A program made the translations under genes and the position numbers. A stretch of DNA of 64,000 nucleotides from positions 1 to 64,000 of the forward strand of contig JALHQW010000024.1 of NCBI GenBank assembly GCA_022841745.1. Direction: 5' to 3'. The notes under the pieces were generated by a model. It made no database searches and was not told where the DNA came from. It saw only the letters and a program-made list of their open reading frames with translations. Position 1 is the first letter of the stretch; every line of letters begins with the position of its first letter. Source of the DNA: Saprospiraceae bacterium. GTDB lineage: Bacteria > Bacteroidota > Bacteroidia > Chitinophagales > Saprospiraceae. Positions 8,343-16,323 of the stretch are shown here, piece after piece.

Positions 8343-9221
8343 ATGTTTAGCCAAAAATGGAAGACCCCTATTTATACCGTATTCGCCCTGGGTTGTTTTG
8401 CCGCCAATTCCGTGCTGAACCGCATGGCTTTGGGCGGCGGTAAAATTGATGCATCCTCCTATATCGGCATGCGGTTGGTTACTGGGGCTGCGGCACTTTG
8501 GATCATGCATGCCAGTGCCTCCCGAAAATGGAACCCGATGGCCGACCTGGATGCTATTGTAGTAAAGGGCAGCTTGCTTTCCGCCTTTTGGCTGTTGTTG
8601 TACGGTATCGCTTTTTCGTTTGCCTACCTCAGCTTGGCAGCAGGAATGGGTGCGTTCATCCTCTTTGGCACTGTGCAGACGACCATGCTCGCCACTTCCT
8701 ATTTTCAGGGCGACCGACCAACCGTGGCCACTTGGGTAGGCTTGGCTATCGCCGTGAGCGGGTTGGCATACCTGACGCTTCCTGGTTTATCGGCACCCGA
8801 CCCGCTCGGCTCGGCCTTGATGGTAGTGGCTGGTATTGCCTGGGGGATTTACACGCTCAGGGGCAAGCGCAGCCAAAAAAGTCCGCTCGAAACCACCACC
8901 TTGAACTTTGTTTTTTCCGTCCCCATGGTGCTGCTTTTTTGCTTTTTCATGCTTTCTGGTGCCAATATTACCTGGGAGGGAGCGGTTTATGCAACATTGT
9001 CCGGCGTGGTGGCATCAGGCATGGGCTATGTGGCCTGGTATGCTGCGTTACGGGGCCTGGGAATTGCCCAGGCAGCTTTGTTGCAATTGCTTGTGCCAAT
9101 AATAGCGGCACTTGGCGGGGTAGCGCTGCTGTCGGAAGCGGTGACCACAAGGTTGCTCATCGCTGGGTTAATGATAGTGGCGGGCATTGCGCTGGCGCTG
9201 TTTGGGAAAGGAAACAGGTAG
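8343..9221 (+). CDS. EamA/DMT-family transporter
   Basis: The 292-residue protein has ten hydrophobic segments arranged as two EamA halves. The second half starts near the GIAWGIYTLRGK stretch, and the loop positions are typical of drug/metabolite exporters. The inner-membrane substrate cannot be told from sequence; amino acids or other small metabolites are common. It stands alone, 63 bases after the TfoX-like gene, and is followed by a repeat-rich stretch. Confidence 0.88.
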   Translation: MFSQKWKTPIYTVFALGCFAANSVLNRMALGGGKIDASSYIGMRLVTGAAALWIMHASASRKWNPMADLDAIVVKGSLLSAFWLLLYGIAFSFAYLSLAAGMGAFILFGTVQTTMLATSYFQGDRPTVATWVGLAIAVSGLAYLTLPGLSAPDPLGSALMVVAGIAWGIYTLRGKRSQKSPLETTTLNFVFSVPMVLLFCFFMLSGANITWEGAVYATLSGVVASGMGYVAWYAALRGLGIAQAALLQLLVPIIAALGGVALLSEAVTTRLLIAGLMIVAGIALALFGKGNR

Positions 9222-9293
9222 GTGTATTGCATTTATTTGACAAGTTGCCAGAACGGTCAGCCATAACTCTTTACCTCCCAAATAGGAGGATAT

Positions 9294-9550
9294 AGCTTAA
9301 CGTGAGGTTTGTATAAAACTTGGCATAAGAACGTCCCGTTAGGGACGAAATATGGGTAGAAAGGCAATAAAATTACGGTATCCGTCCCGTAGGGACGTAA
9401 CATAGGTAGGCTTCGTGCCCGTTTGCTACCCATGTTGCGTCCCTACGGGACGGGGGATCTCGGAAAACGTTCGGTTCTACCTATGTTGAGTCCCTACGGG
9501 ACTGATAATCAAGCATTTAATTCAATTTCAATCCAAACCTCACGTTAGCT
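9294..9550. mobile_element. MITE-like element with internal CGTCCC palindromes
   Basis: Inverted ends AGCTTAACGTGAGGTTTG (9294-9311) and its near complement (9534-9550) bound 257 bases. Inside are four copies of a palindrome of the type CGTCCCTACGGGACG, two in each orientation, each followed or preceded by TAACATAGGTAG-like sequence. There is no reading frame inside. The structure suggests a composite of REP-like palindromes carried by a miniature inverted-repeat element. Confidence 0.7.
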
Positions 9551-9555
9551 TAATC

Positions 9556-9688
9556 AAGTCCCATAAAATTGGGATTATAGCCCCAGCGGGGCGAAATATT
9601 TGTAGGAATTCAGATTACCCAGGTCTCAAGCTCCAGAGGAGCGAAATCTATAGGGGAAATATTTTCATAATGCGCCCCGCTGGGACTA
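9556..9688. repeat. Palindromic GCCCCAGCGGGGC repeat cluster
   Basis: GCCCCAGCGGGGCGAAATAT and the opposed GCGCCCCGCTGGGAC are the outer parts, with a diverged middle unit (GCTCCAGAGGAGCGAAATCT). These resemble short palindromes dispersed in Bacteroidota genomes. They fill the gap before the terminator of the propeller lipoprotein gene. Confidence 0.65.
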
Positions 9689-9718
9689 AAAAAAGGCCTG
9701 CCAAAATCATGGCAGGCC
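9688..9718 (-). terminator. Rho-independent terminator
   Basis: GGCCTGCCA / TGGCAGGCC stem with a 6-base loop. Read on the minus strand it is followed by seven T residues. It ends the propeller lipoprotein transcript. Confidence 0.85.
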
Positions 9719-9763
9719 CGTTTAGTATGAAAAACTTTCTTTGTAAAACAGGATTTCCTTTCC

Positions 9764-10990
9764 TTAGAACCTCACCACCAAGCCGTTCATACGGTCGGGC
9801 AGGTTGTTGTCGTCAATGTCAATCTGGGTAAGCTGGCCATTGCTGCCGATGTTATAGCTGATGATGGCATTGTTGCCGGTAGCCAGCACGTAGAGGTAGT
9901 CGGAGCCTTGGTCAATGGCAGCATCCAATGGGACGGACATGGAGGGCGTGGGGTTGCCACCATTGCCGAAGCTAAGATTGCCAGACTGCGATACATTTAG
10001 CGTTGAAATGTTGTTTGAACCAGTGTTCGTGGTGTAAAGATGCTGGTTGTTGTGCGTGAGCACGACCCAACAAGCGGCAGTTTGGTTGAGGGCAAATGGG
10101 CCGTTCACCAAGCTGACATGGCCGTTGTTGCTGACATCGTACGTGGAGACGGAACTTGCACCCGGCGCCCCGCCCACGGCTTCTGATACGTGAAAGTCAC
10201 CGTTGTTGCCGAAGGCAAAACCAAATGGCGTTGCATTGGCAGCTGGGAAGGTGCGGATGGCGCTGGGCCGCCCGTTGTTCAGTACGGCATAGCTGGAAAT
10301 GATGTTGGTCGCCTTCTCCGTGACCACGAGCGCCTTGCCGTTGGGCTTGAATGAGATTTGCGCAGCACCTGCAGCCGAACTGCTGAGGTCACGGGTCGAG
10401 TTGGGAAGCTGGAAAAGCTGGCCCTGCTGGTTGAAGGCGAAGCCCGTGATATTGCCCGTGCCGCCAGCGTTCAGCACATAGACCAAGCTGTTGTAAACCG
10501 TGATGCTGATGGGCGTCATGCCGCCTGAGCCAATCCTGTTGAGCAGCATGAGCGAGCCATCGTTTTTGATGAGGAAATAGCTGATGTCGTTGCTACCGGG
10601 GTTTACCACGTAGAGGAACTTGCCGCCGGGGCTGATGGCCAGTGCGCCTTGGTTGCCGAGGCCACCGCCCGTGCCAGTGCCGCCCGTGGCGTACCTGCCT
10701 GCTTCGTAAATGCTGCCGTCGCTGTTACGGTTGAAGGCAATGACCTGGTTGGAAGCGACTTCATTGCTAATGGTGTAAACCGCCGACTGGCCGGATGAGC
10801 GAGTGGAAATTTCTTCCTCGCCCAATAGCCGGAGCAGCCCGGCTTCGTCCAGCAAGCCCTCGGCTGGGTCAATTTGCAGCAGGTCGGCATCAACGGAAAC
10901 AGCGGCTGTGGGCGTGAGTGGTTCCTTCACGCAAGCGGCGAGGGTGATAGTCAAGGCCAAGATTGGGAGCAAAATGCGGATGTTTTTCAT
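9764..10990 (-). CDS. Lactonase-like beta-propeller lipoprotein
   Basis: The 408-residue protein has a lipoprotein signal with lipobox LAAC. The rest is a repeated beta pattern with units such as GKFLYVVNPGSNDIS, NQHLYTTNTGSNNIST and SDYLYVLATGNNAIIS, fitting the 7-bladed lactonase/YVTN propeller family (PF10282 type). Some relatives are 6-phosphogluconolactonases, but exported lipoprotein forms are generally of unknown function. Divergent from the next gene; a strong terminator follows. Confidence 0.82.
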   Translation of the reverse strand: MKNIRILLPILALTITLAACVKEPLTPTAAVSVDADLLQIDPAEGLLDEAGLLRLLGEEEISTRSSGQSAVYTISNEVASNQVIAFNRNSDGSIYEAGRYATGGTGTGGGLGNQGALAISPGGKFLYVVNPGSNDISYFLIKNDGSLMLLNRIGSGGMTPISITVYNSLVYVLNAGGTGNITGFAFNQQGQLFQLPNSTRDLSSSAAGAAQISFKPNGKALVVTEKATNIISSYAVLNNGRPSAIRTFPAANATPFGFAFGNNGDFHVSEAVGGAPGASSVSTYDVSNNGHVSLVNGPFALNQTAACWVVLTHNNQHLYTTNTGSNNISTLNVSQSGNLSFGNGGNPTPSMSVPLDAAIDQGSDYLYVLATGNNAIISYNIGSNGQLTQIDIDDNNLPDRMNGLVVRF

Positions 10991-11199
10991 GAATGTAATT
11001 GATTAGCAATTGGGCAAAAAATGGCCTACCCTGTACACCAGCACAGGCTCCTTTTCAACCGCAACTGTGGTTATAAAATATGCTGCAAAGTTGGGTGGGA
11101 AGTATCACAGGAGCGTCACGCCGGGATTCTGATTTCATGAAGGATGTGTCACGGATGGGTATATTTGTTGCGTTTATGGCTGTTAAAACCATTTTGAAA

Positions 11200-11814
11200 A
11201 TGAGCTACCGCAAATACTTCGAGCAAACCATCAGGCACCGCTACCCCGAAGCGCACCAAGTCATCATGCTGGACTTGAATGCATTTTATGCAGCCATCCA
11301 ACCCGATGTTGGCTTCGCAAAAACGTCCTCCAACCCAATGGACAGGCGGCTGGATTTTTCGGCTTACTTCCTCGCCACGATACAAGTTTTGGAAAAACAG
11401 GGCGAGCCTTTCGAGCGCATCCGGGAGGTTTGCCTCGAAATCACGCAGGCATATTTGCGGCCCAAAAACAGCTTGCAGGCATGGCTCAAGCGCCTTCCCG
11501 TAAAAATCATCGGTTCACCGTTGGCCGGGCTGCTCACCCGTTTCATGGAAAAGAAAACCACCAAGCTCGGCCACCCTGACGGGTTCCGGGTGAAGCTGCT
11601 CACCGACCCCTCCCTTACCTTCGGCCTTGGTTATGGAGTTGATATTTTGGAATGCGGCATTTGCAAGCTGTTCAACAAGTACGGGGCGGGCAAGTACGTC
11701 CCCATCCTTTGCGAAGTGGATAAGCTCACCGCCTCGTTGGCTGGACTGGAGATGGTGCGCAGTGGCACGATTGCCAATGGGGCGAAGTGTTGTGATTTCA
11801 GGTGGAAACAATAA
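11200..11814 (+). CDS. ATC hydrolase family protein
   Basis: The 204-residue product (start MSYRKYFEQT chosen; ATGs at 11080 and 11176 are alternatives) resembles L-2-amino-thiazoline-4-carboxylate hydrolase proteins (PF14196 type): FGLGYGVDILECGICKLF, then a conserved end SGTIANGAKCCDFRW. In pseudomonads the enzyme acts in conversion of the thiazoline to L-cysteine; activity here is untested and many homologues are uncharacterised. Its 3' end abuts, and slightly overlaps, the truncated DUF6090 gene on the other strand. Confidence 0.75.
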   Translation: MSYRKYFEQTIRHRYPEAHQVIMLDLNAFYAAIQPDVGFAKTSSNPMDRRLDFSAYFLATIQVLEKQGEPFERIREVCLEITQAYLRPKNSLQAWLKRLPVKIIGSPLAGLLTRFMEKKTTKLGHPDGFRVKLLTDPSLTFGLGYGVDILECGICKLFNKYGAGKYVPILCEVDKLTASLAGLEMVRSGTIANGAKCCDFRWKQ

Positions 11815-12030
11815 AACAATACTGTCGGATTTCAGGTCTTCGACGAGGTTCAACAGGTGGGTTTTGATGGCAGCTTTTTCCTTTCGGTTTTCATTCCAGT
11901 TGTTAATCTGCAAGGCAATAAGGATACCTAAGACGACGAGGATGATTTCGCCAGCAGCGTATTTAAGGTATTGGCCGATTTTGTGATTGGCCAGTAATTT
12001 CTGCCGGATGCTTCGGAAGAATCTTAGCAT
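11809..12030 (-). pseudogene. DUF6090 membrane protein, 3'-truncated
   Basis: The first 74 residues are the typical DUF6090 start: MLRFFRSIRQKLLANHK, a membrane helix GEIILVVLGILIALQ, then INNWNENRKEK and a helix. Homology-like sequence stops at about 11,809, exactly where the convergent ATC-hydrolase gene ends, and the frame then runs on as meaningless antisense to 11,515. The usual protein has about 250 residues, so some two thirds are lost. Confidence 0.75.
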
Positions 12031-12110
12031 GTTGTTTTCAATGTGTTTGCATGCCTTTCCGTTGGGTTACTGCGAAGGTGGGAATTAGTTTTGACATATC
12101 GCTACCCAAC

Positions 12111-12203
12111 CTACTCTATCCCCGCCCGCCAAACCTGTACCTTCCCGTTCATCTCGTTGCCTAAAAGCGTTTGCCCTTCGGGCGAAAAAGTGAGGTTATA
12201 GAC
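12111..12203 (-). pseudogene. WD40-repeat gene, 3'-terminal fragment
   Basis: Reading minus from 12203, the codons give a WD40-like blade end (LTFSPEGQTLLGNEMNGKV, then QVWRAGIE) and a TAG stop at 12111-12113. No start or upstream part remains; a hairpin lies directly upstream. This is a gene remnant of about 30 codons, too short for normal reading-frame searches. Confidence 0.6.
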
Positions 12204-12207
12204 CTAA

Positions 12208-12242
12208 TAAAAGCATGGTGATTTTTGAAATCACCATGCTTT
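12208..12242 (-). terminator. Hairpin terminator
   Basis: AAAGCATGGTGATTT pairs perfectly with its downstream complement across a short loop, seven bases past the stop of the VOC gene (minus strand). The trailing T tract is short. Confidence 0.75.
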
Positions 12243-12248
12243 GACAAT

Positions 12249-12641
12249 TTACCCCTGCGGCACCGAATGCACCGCAATGCGATTACCCTCCGTGTCGGTG
12301 AAAACCCCCATGTACCCGTACTCGGGCGAAATCTCCGTCTTCGGCACGGTGACTCTTCCGCCGGCAGCCTCCACCTTGTCGAGTACGCCCTGCACGTCAG
12401 GGTTGGCATTGAGGTAAATCAGTGGGCCGTGGCTATCCGAGGGGTTGTAGAAACCCTCGGAATGCACCAATGCACCGCCCACGCCTGTTTGCATGTCTTG
12501 CACGGGGAACATCCGCATTTTGATGTTGGGCATATCCAGCGGGGTGAGTTGCACGGAGAAAACCGCTTCGTAAAATGCGGCTGCCCGTTCGATGTCGTTG
12601 GTTGGAATCTCGAACCAACTGATGGCGTTTGTTTGTACCAT
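12249..12641 (-). CDS. VOC (glyoxalase-like) family protein
   Basis: The 130-residue protein has the paired beta-alpha-beta-beta-beta modules of the vicinal oxygen chelate fold: ISWFEIPTNDIERAAAFYEAVF at the start and YGYMGVFTDTEGNRIAVHS at the end. Likely cytoplasmic. Substrate unknown; homologues in Bacteroidota are usually labelled glyoxalase/bleomycin resistance without evidence. It stands between gene remnants. Confidence 0.85.
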   Translation of the reverse strand: MVQTNAISWFEIPTNDIERAAAFYEAVFSVQLTPLDMPNIKMRMFPVQDMQTGVGGALVHSEGFYNPSDSHGPLIYLNANPDVQGVLDKVEAAGGRVTVPKTEISPEYGYMGVFTDTEGNRIAVHSVPQG

Positions 12642-12744
12642 GTTGAAAAAATTTGTCAGGTGAAAAAATATGAGTTTGAGCGGGTGAAGCTATCAATTTT
12701 TCCCCAGTTAAATGTTTCAATTTCTTTTGCAAACGTATTTCTGG

Positions 12745-12878
12745 CGGGCCGCCCACACACCCTCGATGATGTCGAAGGAATGGGTCGTAACAATGCAGAA
12801 CTGGTGCGGGATGCACCGGGGTATATGAAGTTTCAGCCGAATTCGGAATGGGCGGAGGAGGCTTTGGCAGAGCAGTAA
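12745..12878 (+). pseudogene. 3'-terminal fragment of an unknown gene
   Basis: A coding-like run on the plus strand (GRPHTLDDVEGMGRNNAELV, continuing to EEALAEQ) ends at a TAA at 12876-12878. It has no start codon in reach, and its upstream sequence is antisense to the VOC gene. The stop codon is at the same time the first three bases of the TAACACGG palindromic repeat. I do not recognise the family. Confidence 0.4.
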
Positions 12879-12965
12879 CACGGACTGTTAGTCCGTGCTT
12901 TTGCGCTGGCAAGTTGGCTGCCGTTTTGGGAAGTGTGGAAGCACGGTCTAGCAGACCGTGTTACT
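12876..12965. repeat. Pair of CACGGWCTG palindromes
   Basis: TAACACGGACTGTTAGTCCG (12876 on) and a matching AAGCACGGTCTAGCAGACCG unit (about 12,940-12,965) are each palindromic and are also inverted with respect to each other. Related units occur at 54,313-54,427 and 59,714-59,801. The left edge supplies the stop codon of the fragment before it. Confidence 0.8.
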
Positions 12966-12987
12966 GCCGGTGGGCGCCTCGGTACTC

Positions 12988-13039
12988 GCCGCTTTTGTCA
13001 TCTTGAAAAGACCCGTCCACGTAATGCGGGAAGCCCCGC
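12988..13039 (-). repeat. 52-bp repeat, left copy (inverted)
   Basis: Read on the minus strand this is GCGGGGCTTCCCG...GTGGACGGGTCTTTTCAAGA...GCGGCG. Two copies in the opposite orientation stand at 13472-13524 and 13541-13593, so the GIY-YIG gene is bracketed by inverted copies. Confidence 0.8.
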
Positions 13040-13100
13040 CCAACGATAAAACATAAAAAATCACCCGCTAAAACCTATTTTTGACCACAAAACAACTACT

Positions 13101-13472
13101 ATGGAGAAAACCTACAACTTCTGGGTTTATATCGTCACCAACTGGAAAAAGACAACCTACTACGTTGGCATGACCAACAACCTGCCCCAACGACTTAGAG
13201 AGCACTACGATAATCGGGGCAAGCCCGACACTTTCGCTGGCAAATATTACTGTTACAACCTAGTCTATTACGAATGGCATCAATATGTGTACAATGCTAT
13301 CGGCAGGGAGAAGGATGTCAAATTGATGAAAAGGGAAGCAAAGAAGGCAATTATTAGAGAAATGAACCCTGAAGGGAAGTTTTTCAATGTGGAGTTTTGC
13401 GGGGAGTGGCCACCAAAATTTGAGGGCAGACTGCATGGCGAGGGAGGGCTTGATGTTGAAAGGGGCGCATAG
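13101..13472 (+). CDS. GIY-YIG domain nuclease
   Basis: The 123-residue protein is a single GIY-YIG domain: FWVYIVTN and YYVGMTNNL correspond to the two short motifs, Arg in LPQRLREH and Glu in RGKPDTFAGKYY-EW region follow the family order. Small proteins of this type occur in many Bacteroidota, often in several copies; they are presumed endonucleases of unknown target. The gene sits inside inverted copies of a 52-bp repeat, and its stop codon lies at the edge of the right copy. A role in spreading these repeats is possible but unproven. Confidence 0.88.
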   Translation: MEKTYNFWVYIVTNWKKTTYYVGMTNNLPQRLREHYDNRGKPDTFAGKYYCYNLVYYEWHQYVYNAIGREKDVKLMKREAKKAIIREMNPEGKFFNVEFCGEWPPKFEGRLHGEGGLDVERGA

Positions 13473-13593
13473 CGGGGTTTCCCGTATGGCGTGGACGGGT
13501 CTTTTCAAGATGACAAAAGCGGCGCACAGCGTTTCGCACAGCGGGGCTTCCCTTATTGCGTGGACGGGTCTTTTCAAGATGACAAAGGCGGCG
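13472..13593 (+). repeat. 52-bp repeat, two tandem right copies
   Basis: Copies at 13472-13524 and 13541-13593 (period 69 bases) share GTGGACGGGTCTTTTCAAGA and flanking GCGGGG / GCGGCG words. The reading frames through them are probably not genes. They face the copy at 12988-13039. Confidence 0.8.
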
Positions 13594-13651
13594 CATAGCG
13601 GGGCGCACAGCGTTTCTCAGCCCCTGCTCAGCTATTTGCTCCGCAAGCCTT

Positions 13652-13760
13652 CGCAGCCCTAAAGGGGAACCCACAGAGGCAATGGACTAGGAACTTTGGC
13701 ATTTTTGAAGTACCGATAATTGAATGGGTTTAGGTTCCCCTTTAGGGATCAGGGGCTGCG
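13652..13760. repeat. Inverted repeat CCCTAAAGGGGAACC
   Basis: CGCAGCCCTAAAGGGGAACC (13652-13671) and its complement with an 8-base insertion (13733-13760) enclose 61 bases of AT-rich DNA. It lies five bases past the stop of the oxidoreductase gene and may end that transcript. Confidence 0.65.
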
Positions 13761-13764
13761 TCCC

Positions 13765-14874
13765 TCAATACCCAATCTCCACCTCCCGCCCCTTCTCAAT
13801 CGCCTGTTTTATCGCATCCACGATTTGCATGTCAATCAGCCCCTCCTCGCCGGAGGCGACCACGGGCGTCCCATCGAGGATGTTGCGGGCGAAGGCGTCC
13901 ATCTGTGTGGCCTGCTGGAACTCGGCGCTGGGCAGCGTCCGCTCGCCGTCCCAAGTGCGGAGGGATAGCTTGGCATTGGCCGAAAAAGCGGGCTTCAGTT
14001 CGGTATAATGGTGCCCCTTCGCCACATGGTAGCGGTCAATATAGGCCGAAAAGCTGGCGGTCGAGTTGCAGAGCGCATCGTCGGGGAAGCGCAGTTGCCA
14101 AGTGTAAGTGCCGTAGATACCCTTGTAAAGTTCGGGGTCGTCCACATAGCCCTGCGCCCTGACGCTGACGGGGTTGGCACCTGCTGCCCGCCTGGCCGCT
14201 TGTATGACGTAAGGCCCTAAATCCATGAGCGCACCGCCGCCGCCCATGCGCTTGTCAATGCGCCAGAGGCCGGGCCGGGCCATGTCGAAGCCGAGGCTGG
14301 TTTCCATCAGCTTGATGCGGCCCTCGTGCGGCTCTTGCGCCCAGCGCATCATCTCCAAGTGGTGCGGTTCGTAGAACAGTCGGTAGCCGATTTGCAGCAG
14401 CCGGTTGGCTTTTTTTGCTGCCGCAATCATGGCACGGCACTCGGCGGCATCCATGCCCATCGGCTTTTCACAGATGACGTGCTTGCCCATTTCCAGCGCC
14501 CGTATGGTGTATTCGGCGTGCATGAAATTGGGCAGCACGATATACACGATGTCAATGTCGGGGTCGTCCCGCAGGCGGTCGAAAGTCTCGTAACTATAGC
14601 TATGGGCTGGCAGGATGCCGTATTCTTTTTGCCATTTTGTAGCCTTCTCCGGTGTGCCGGTCACGATGCCCCGCAACTCGCAGTACTGGGTCTGGCGAAG
14701 GGCCGGGCCAAGCTGCACCGTGGCATAATTGCCAAGGCCGACGAGGGCGATGCCGAGTTTTTTCTCCTCCGTTTTGGCGCAGGCCAAGAGCGTCGGGGAC
14801 AAAAAGGCGGCACTACCGAGGAGGGCCGCTTGCTTGAGGGCTTTGCGGCGGGAGGGGGAATGGTGTGGTTTCAT
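13765..14874 (-). CDS. Gfo/Idh/MocA-family oxidoreductase, Tat-exported
   Basis: The 369-residue protein begins with a twin-arginine type signal (SRRKALKQAALLGSAAFL). A Rossmann domain follows (GIALVGLGNYA), then the family's EKP motif in HVICEKPMGMDAAECRAM, then the substrate domain with GGGGALMDLGPYVIQAAR. It resembles glucose-fructose oxidoreductase-like periplasmic enzymes that use tightly bound NADP. The sugar substrate is not predictable. It ends the run of minus-strand genes from 17.9 kb, but its gap of 24 bases to the cyclase gene makes co-transcription possible. Confidence 0.9.
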   Translation of the reverse strand: MKPHHSPSRRKALKQAALLGSAAFLSPTLLACAKTEEKKLGIALVGLGNYATVQLGPALRQTQYCELRGIVTGTPEKATKWQKEYGILPAHSYSYETFDRLRDDPDIDIVYIVLPNFMHAEYTIRALEMGKHVICEKPMGMDAAECRAMIAAAKKANRLLQIGYRLFYEPHHLEMMRWAQEPHEGRIKLMETSLGFDMARPGLWRIDKRMGGGGALMDLGPYVIQAARRAAGANPVSVRAQGYVDDPELYKGIYGTYTWQLRFPDDALCNSTASFSAYIDRYHVAKGHHYTELKPAFSANAKLSLRTWDGERTLPSAEFQQATQMDAFARNILDGTPVVASGEEGLIDMQIVDAIKQAIEKGREVEIGY

Positions 14875-14898
14875 TTTATGCTGGATATTGATGAGTTT

Positions 14899-15939
14899 TT
14901 AACCTACCACCTCGTACAGCACCATTGGCACTGCCTTGTTTTTCAGGCTCACCTCCCCCACCGCTTTGCAGTTGAAAGACTCCTTTACCTGCTCAAAGGC
15001 GGATTGTGCAATGATGATTTGACCAGCCTTGGCGACTGACTGGAGGCGCTGCGCCGTGTTCACGGTGTCGCCGATAACGGTAAAGTCAAGGCGGCGCAGG
15101 CTGGCGGCGCCAATGTTCCCAGAAATCATCTCGCCGTTGTTCACGCCGATGGAGACATTGGGCTTGAAGGCCACGTGGTCGTTGACGGCAGGCAGTGCCG
15201 CTATTTTTTCCCGGACGGCGAGGCAGGCGTCAATGGCCCGGTCCAACTGGAATTCGCCCCGGAACACGGCCATTATGGCGTCCCCGATGAACTTGTCCAC
15301 GTGCCCGCCCTGGGCCACGATTTCCGCCACCATGATTTCAAAATAGCTGTTGAGCAGCCGCACCACGGTGTCCGGAGCCTCGTTCTCGCTGATGGAGGTG
15401 AAGCTGCAGATGTCCATAAAAACGACGGTGGCCTCGATGGTCTCGTTTACCGTGAGGGCGTTCTCGAACTCCCGGCTGGCCATGAAGTTCAGCACGCTCT
15501 CGTCCACGTACATTTTCAGGATGTTGTTCTCCTTGATGGCCCGCAGCGTTTCTTGTAGGTGTGCAACGTGGTGGATGGTGCGCTCCACCGTCACGGCGAA
15601 GTCCTGGAAGTTGATGGGCTTGGTTAGGAAGTCGAATGCGCCCCGGTTCATAGCCGTGCGGATATTGGCCATGTCGCCGTAGGCGGAAACAATGACCGAC
15701 TTGATGAGCGGGCTGCACTCGTTGAGTCGGTGGAGCAGGGTCAGGCCATCCATCTCCGGCATATTGATGTCACTGATGACAATGGCCACATCTGGGTGCT
15801 GCGCTAGTTTTTCGAGCGCATCCCTCCCGTTTGAAGCGAAGACAAACTCGTACTCCCGCTCCCGGATTTTTTGCCGAAACTTCTGCTTGATTAGCATTTC
15901 GAGGTCGGCCTCATCGTCGGCTACCAATATTTTAGTCAT
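14899..15939 (-). CDS. Receiver domain - class III adenylate cyclase
   Basis: The 346-residue protein joins a receiver domain (Asp57 acceptor in ISDINMPEMDG, Lys107 in LTKPI) to a class III cyclase domain. The metal-binding aspartates are visible at Asp176 (VVFMDICSFTS) and Asp220 (KFIGDAIMAVF), and LDFTVIGDTVNTAQRL carries the adenine-pocket and catalytic Asn/Arg positions. The Lys-Asp pair favours ATP over GTP. It should couple phosphorelay input to cAMP. Its ATG overlaps the stop of the upstream receiver gene by one base, implying translational coupling. Confidence 0.9.
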   Translation of the reverse strand: MTKILVADDEADLEMLIKQKFRQKIREREYEFVFASNGRDALEKLAQHPDVAIVISDINMPEMDGLTLLHRLNECSPLIKSVIVSAYGDMANIRTAMNRGAFDFLTKPINFQDFAVTVERTIHHVAHLQETLRAIKENNILKMYVDESVLNFMASREFENALTVNETIEATVVFMDICSFTSISENEAPDTVVRLLNSYFEIMVAEIVAQGGHVDKFIGDAIMAVFRGEFQLDRAIDACLAVREKIAALPAVNDHVAFKPNVSIGVNNGEMISGNIGAASLRRLDFTVIGDTVNTAQRLQSVAKAGQIIIAQSAFEQVKESFNCKAVGEVSLKNKAVPMVLYEVVG

Positions 15940-16313
15940 CAGGCTTTGTTCTTTAGTTTTTCTTTTAAAGCGATGAAATCAATCGGCTTGGTCAGGAAAT
16001 CGTCGGCGCCAAGGTCTTGTGCCGCCTTGAGGTTCTCGGTATTGCCATAGGCCGTTATCATCATGACCACGGGCGGCGGCACTTTGTATTCCTGCTTAAT
16101 CTTGCCCAGCAGCACCAGGCCGCTCATGCCGGGCATATTGATGTCGGAGAGAATAAGCACTGCCTCGTGGCGCATATTTTCGAGGCAGGCCAAGGCTTCC
16201 TCACCCGAATAAGCGAACACGAACTCCATCTCCCCAGCCCTGATTTCCCTTCTGAAACGCTGCTCGAAAAGGGTGCGGATGTCCTGCTCGTCGTCAACTA
16301 CTAAGATCTTCAT
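15939..16313 (-). CDS. Single-domain response regulator
   Basis: The 124-residue protein is a stand-alone receiver with acidic pocket DDE at 7-9, acceptor Asp57 in LSDINMPGMSG, Thr in MITAYG and Lys in LTKPIDF. With no output domain it probably passes phosphate on or acts by protein contact. It lies ten bases downstream of the histidine kinase gene and overlaps the receiver-cyclase gene, which has a very similar receiver. Confidence 0.92.
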   Translation of the reverse strand: MKILVVDDEQDIRTLFEQRFRREIRAGEMEFVFAYSGEEALACLENMRHEAVLILSDINMPGMSGLVLLGKIKQEYKVPPPVVMMITAYGNTENLKAAQDLGADDFLTKPIDFIALKEKLKNKA

Positions 16314-16323
16314 TCGTCAAGGT

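Noticed and set aside
9331-9502. Regular CGTCCCTACGGGACG repeats as a CRISPR array
   Set aside because: Units are short palindromes in both orientations with uneven spacing, and no cas gene is present.
13387-13662. A 91-residue frame (MAWTGLFKMTKAAHS repeated twice) as a gene
   Set aside because: It consists of the 52-bp DNA repeat read in one frame and overlaps the nuclease gene.
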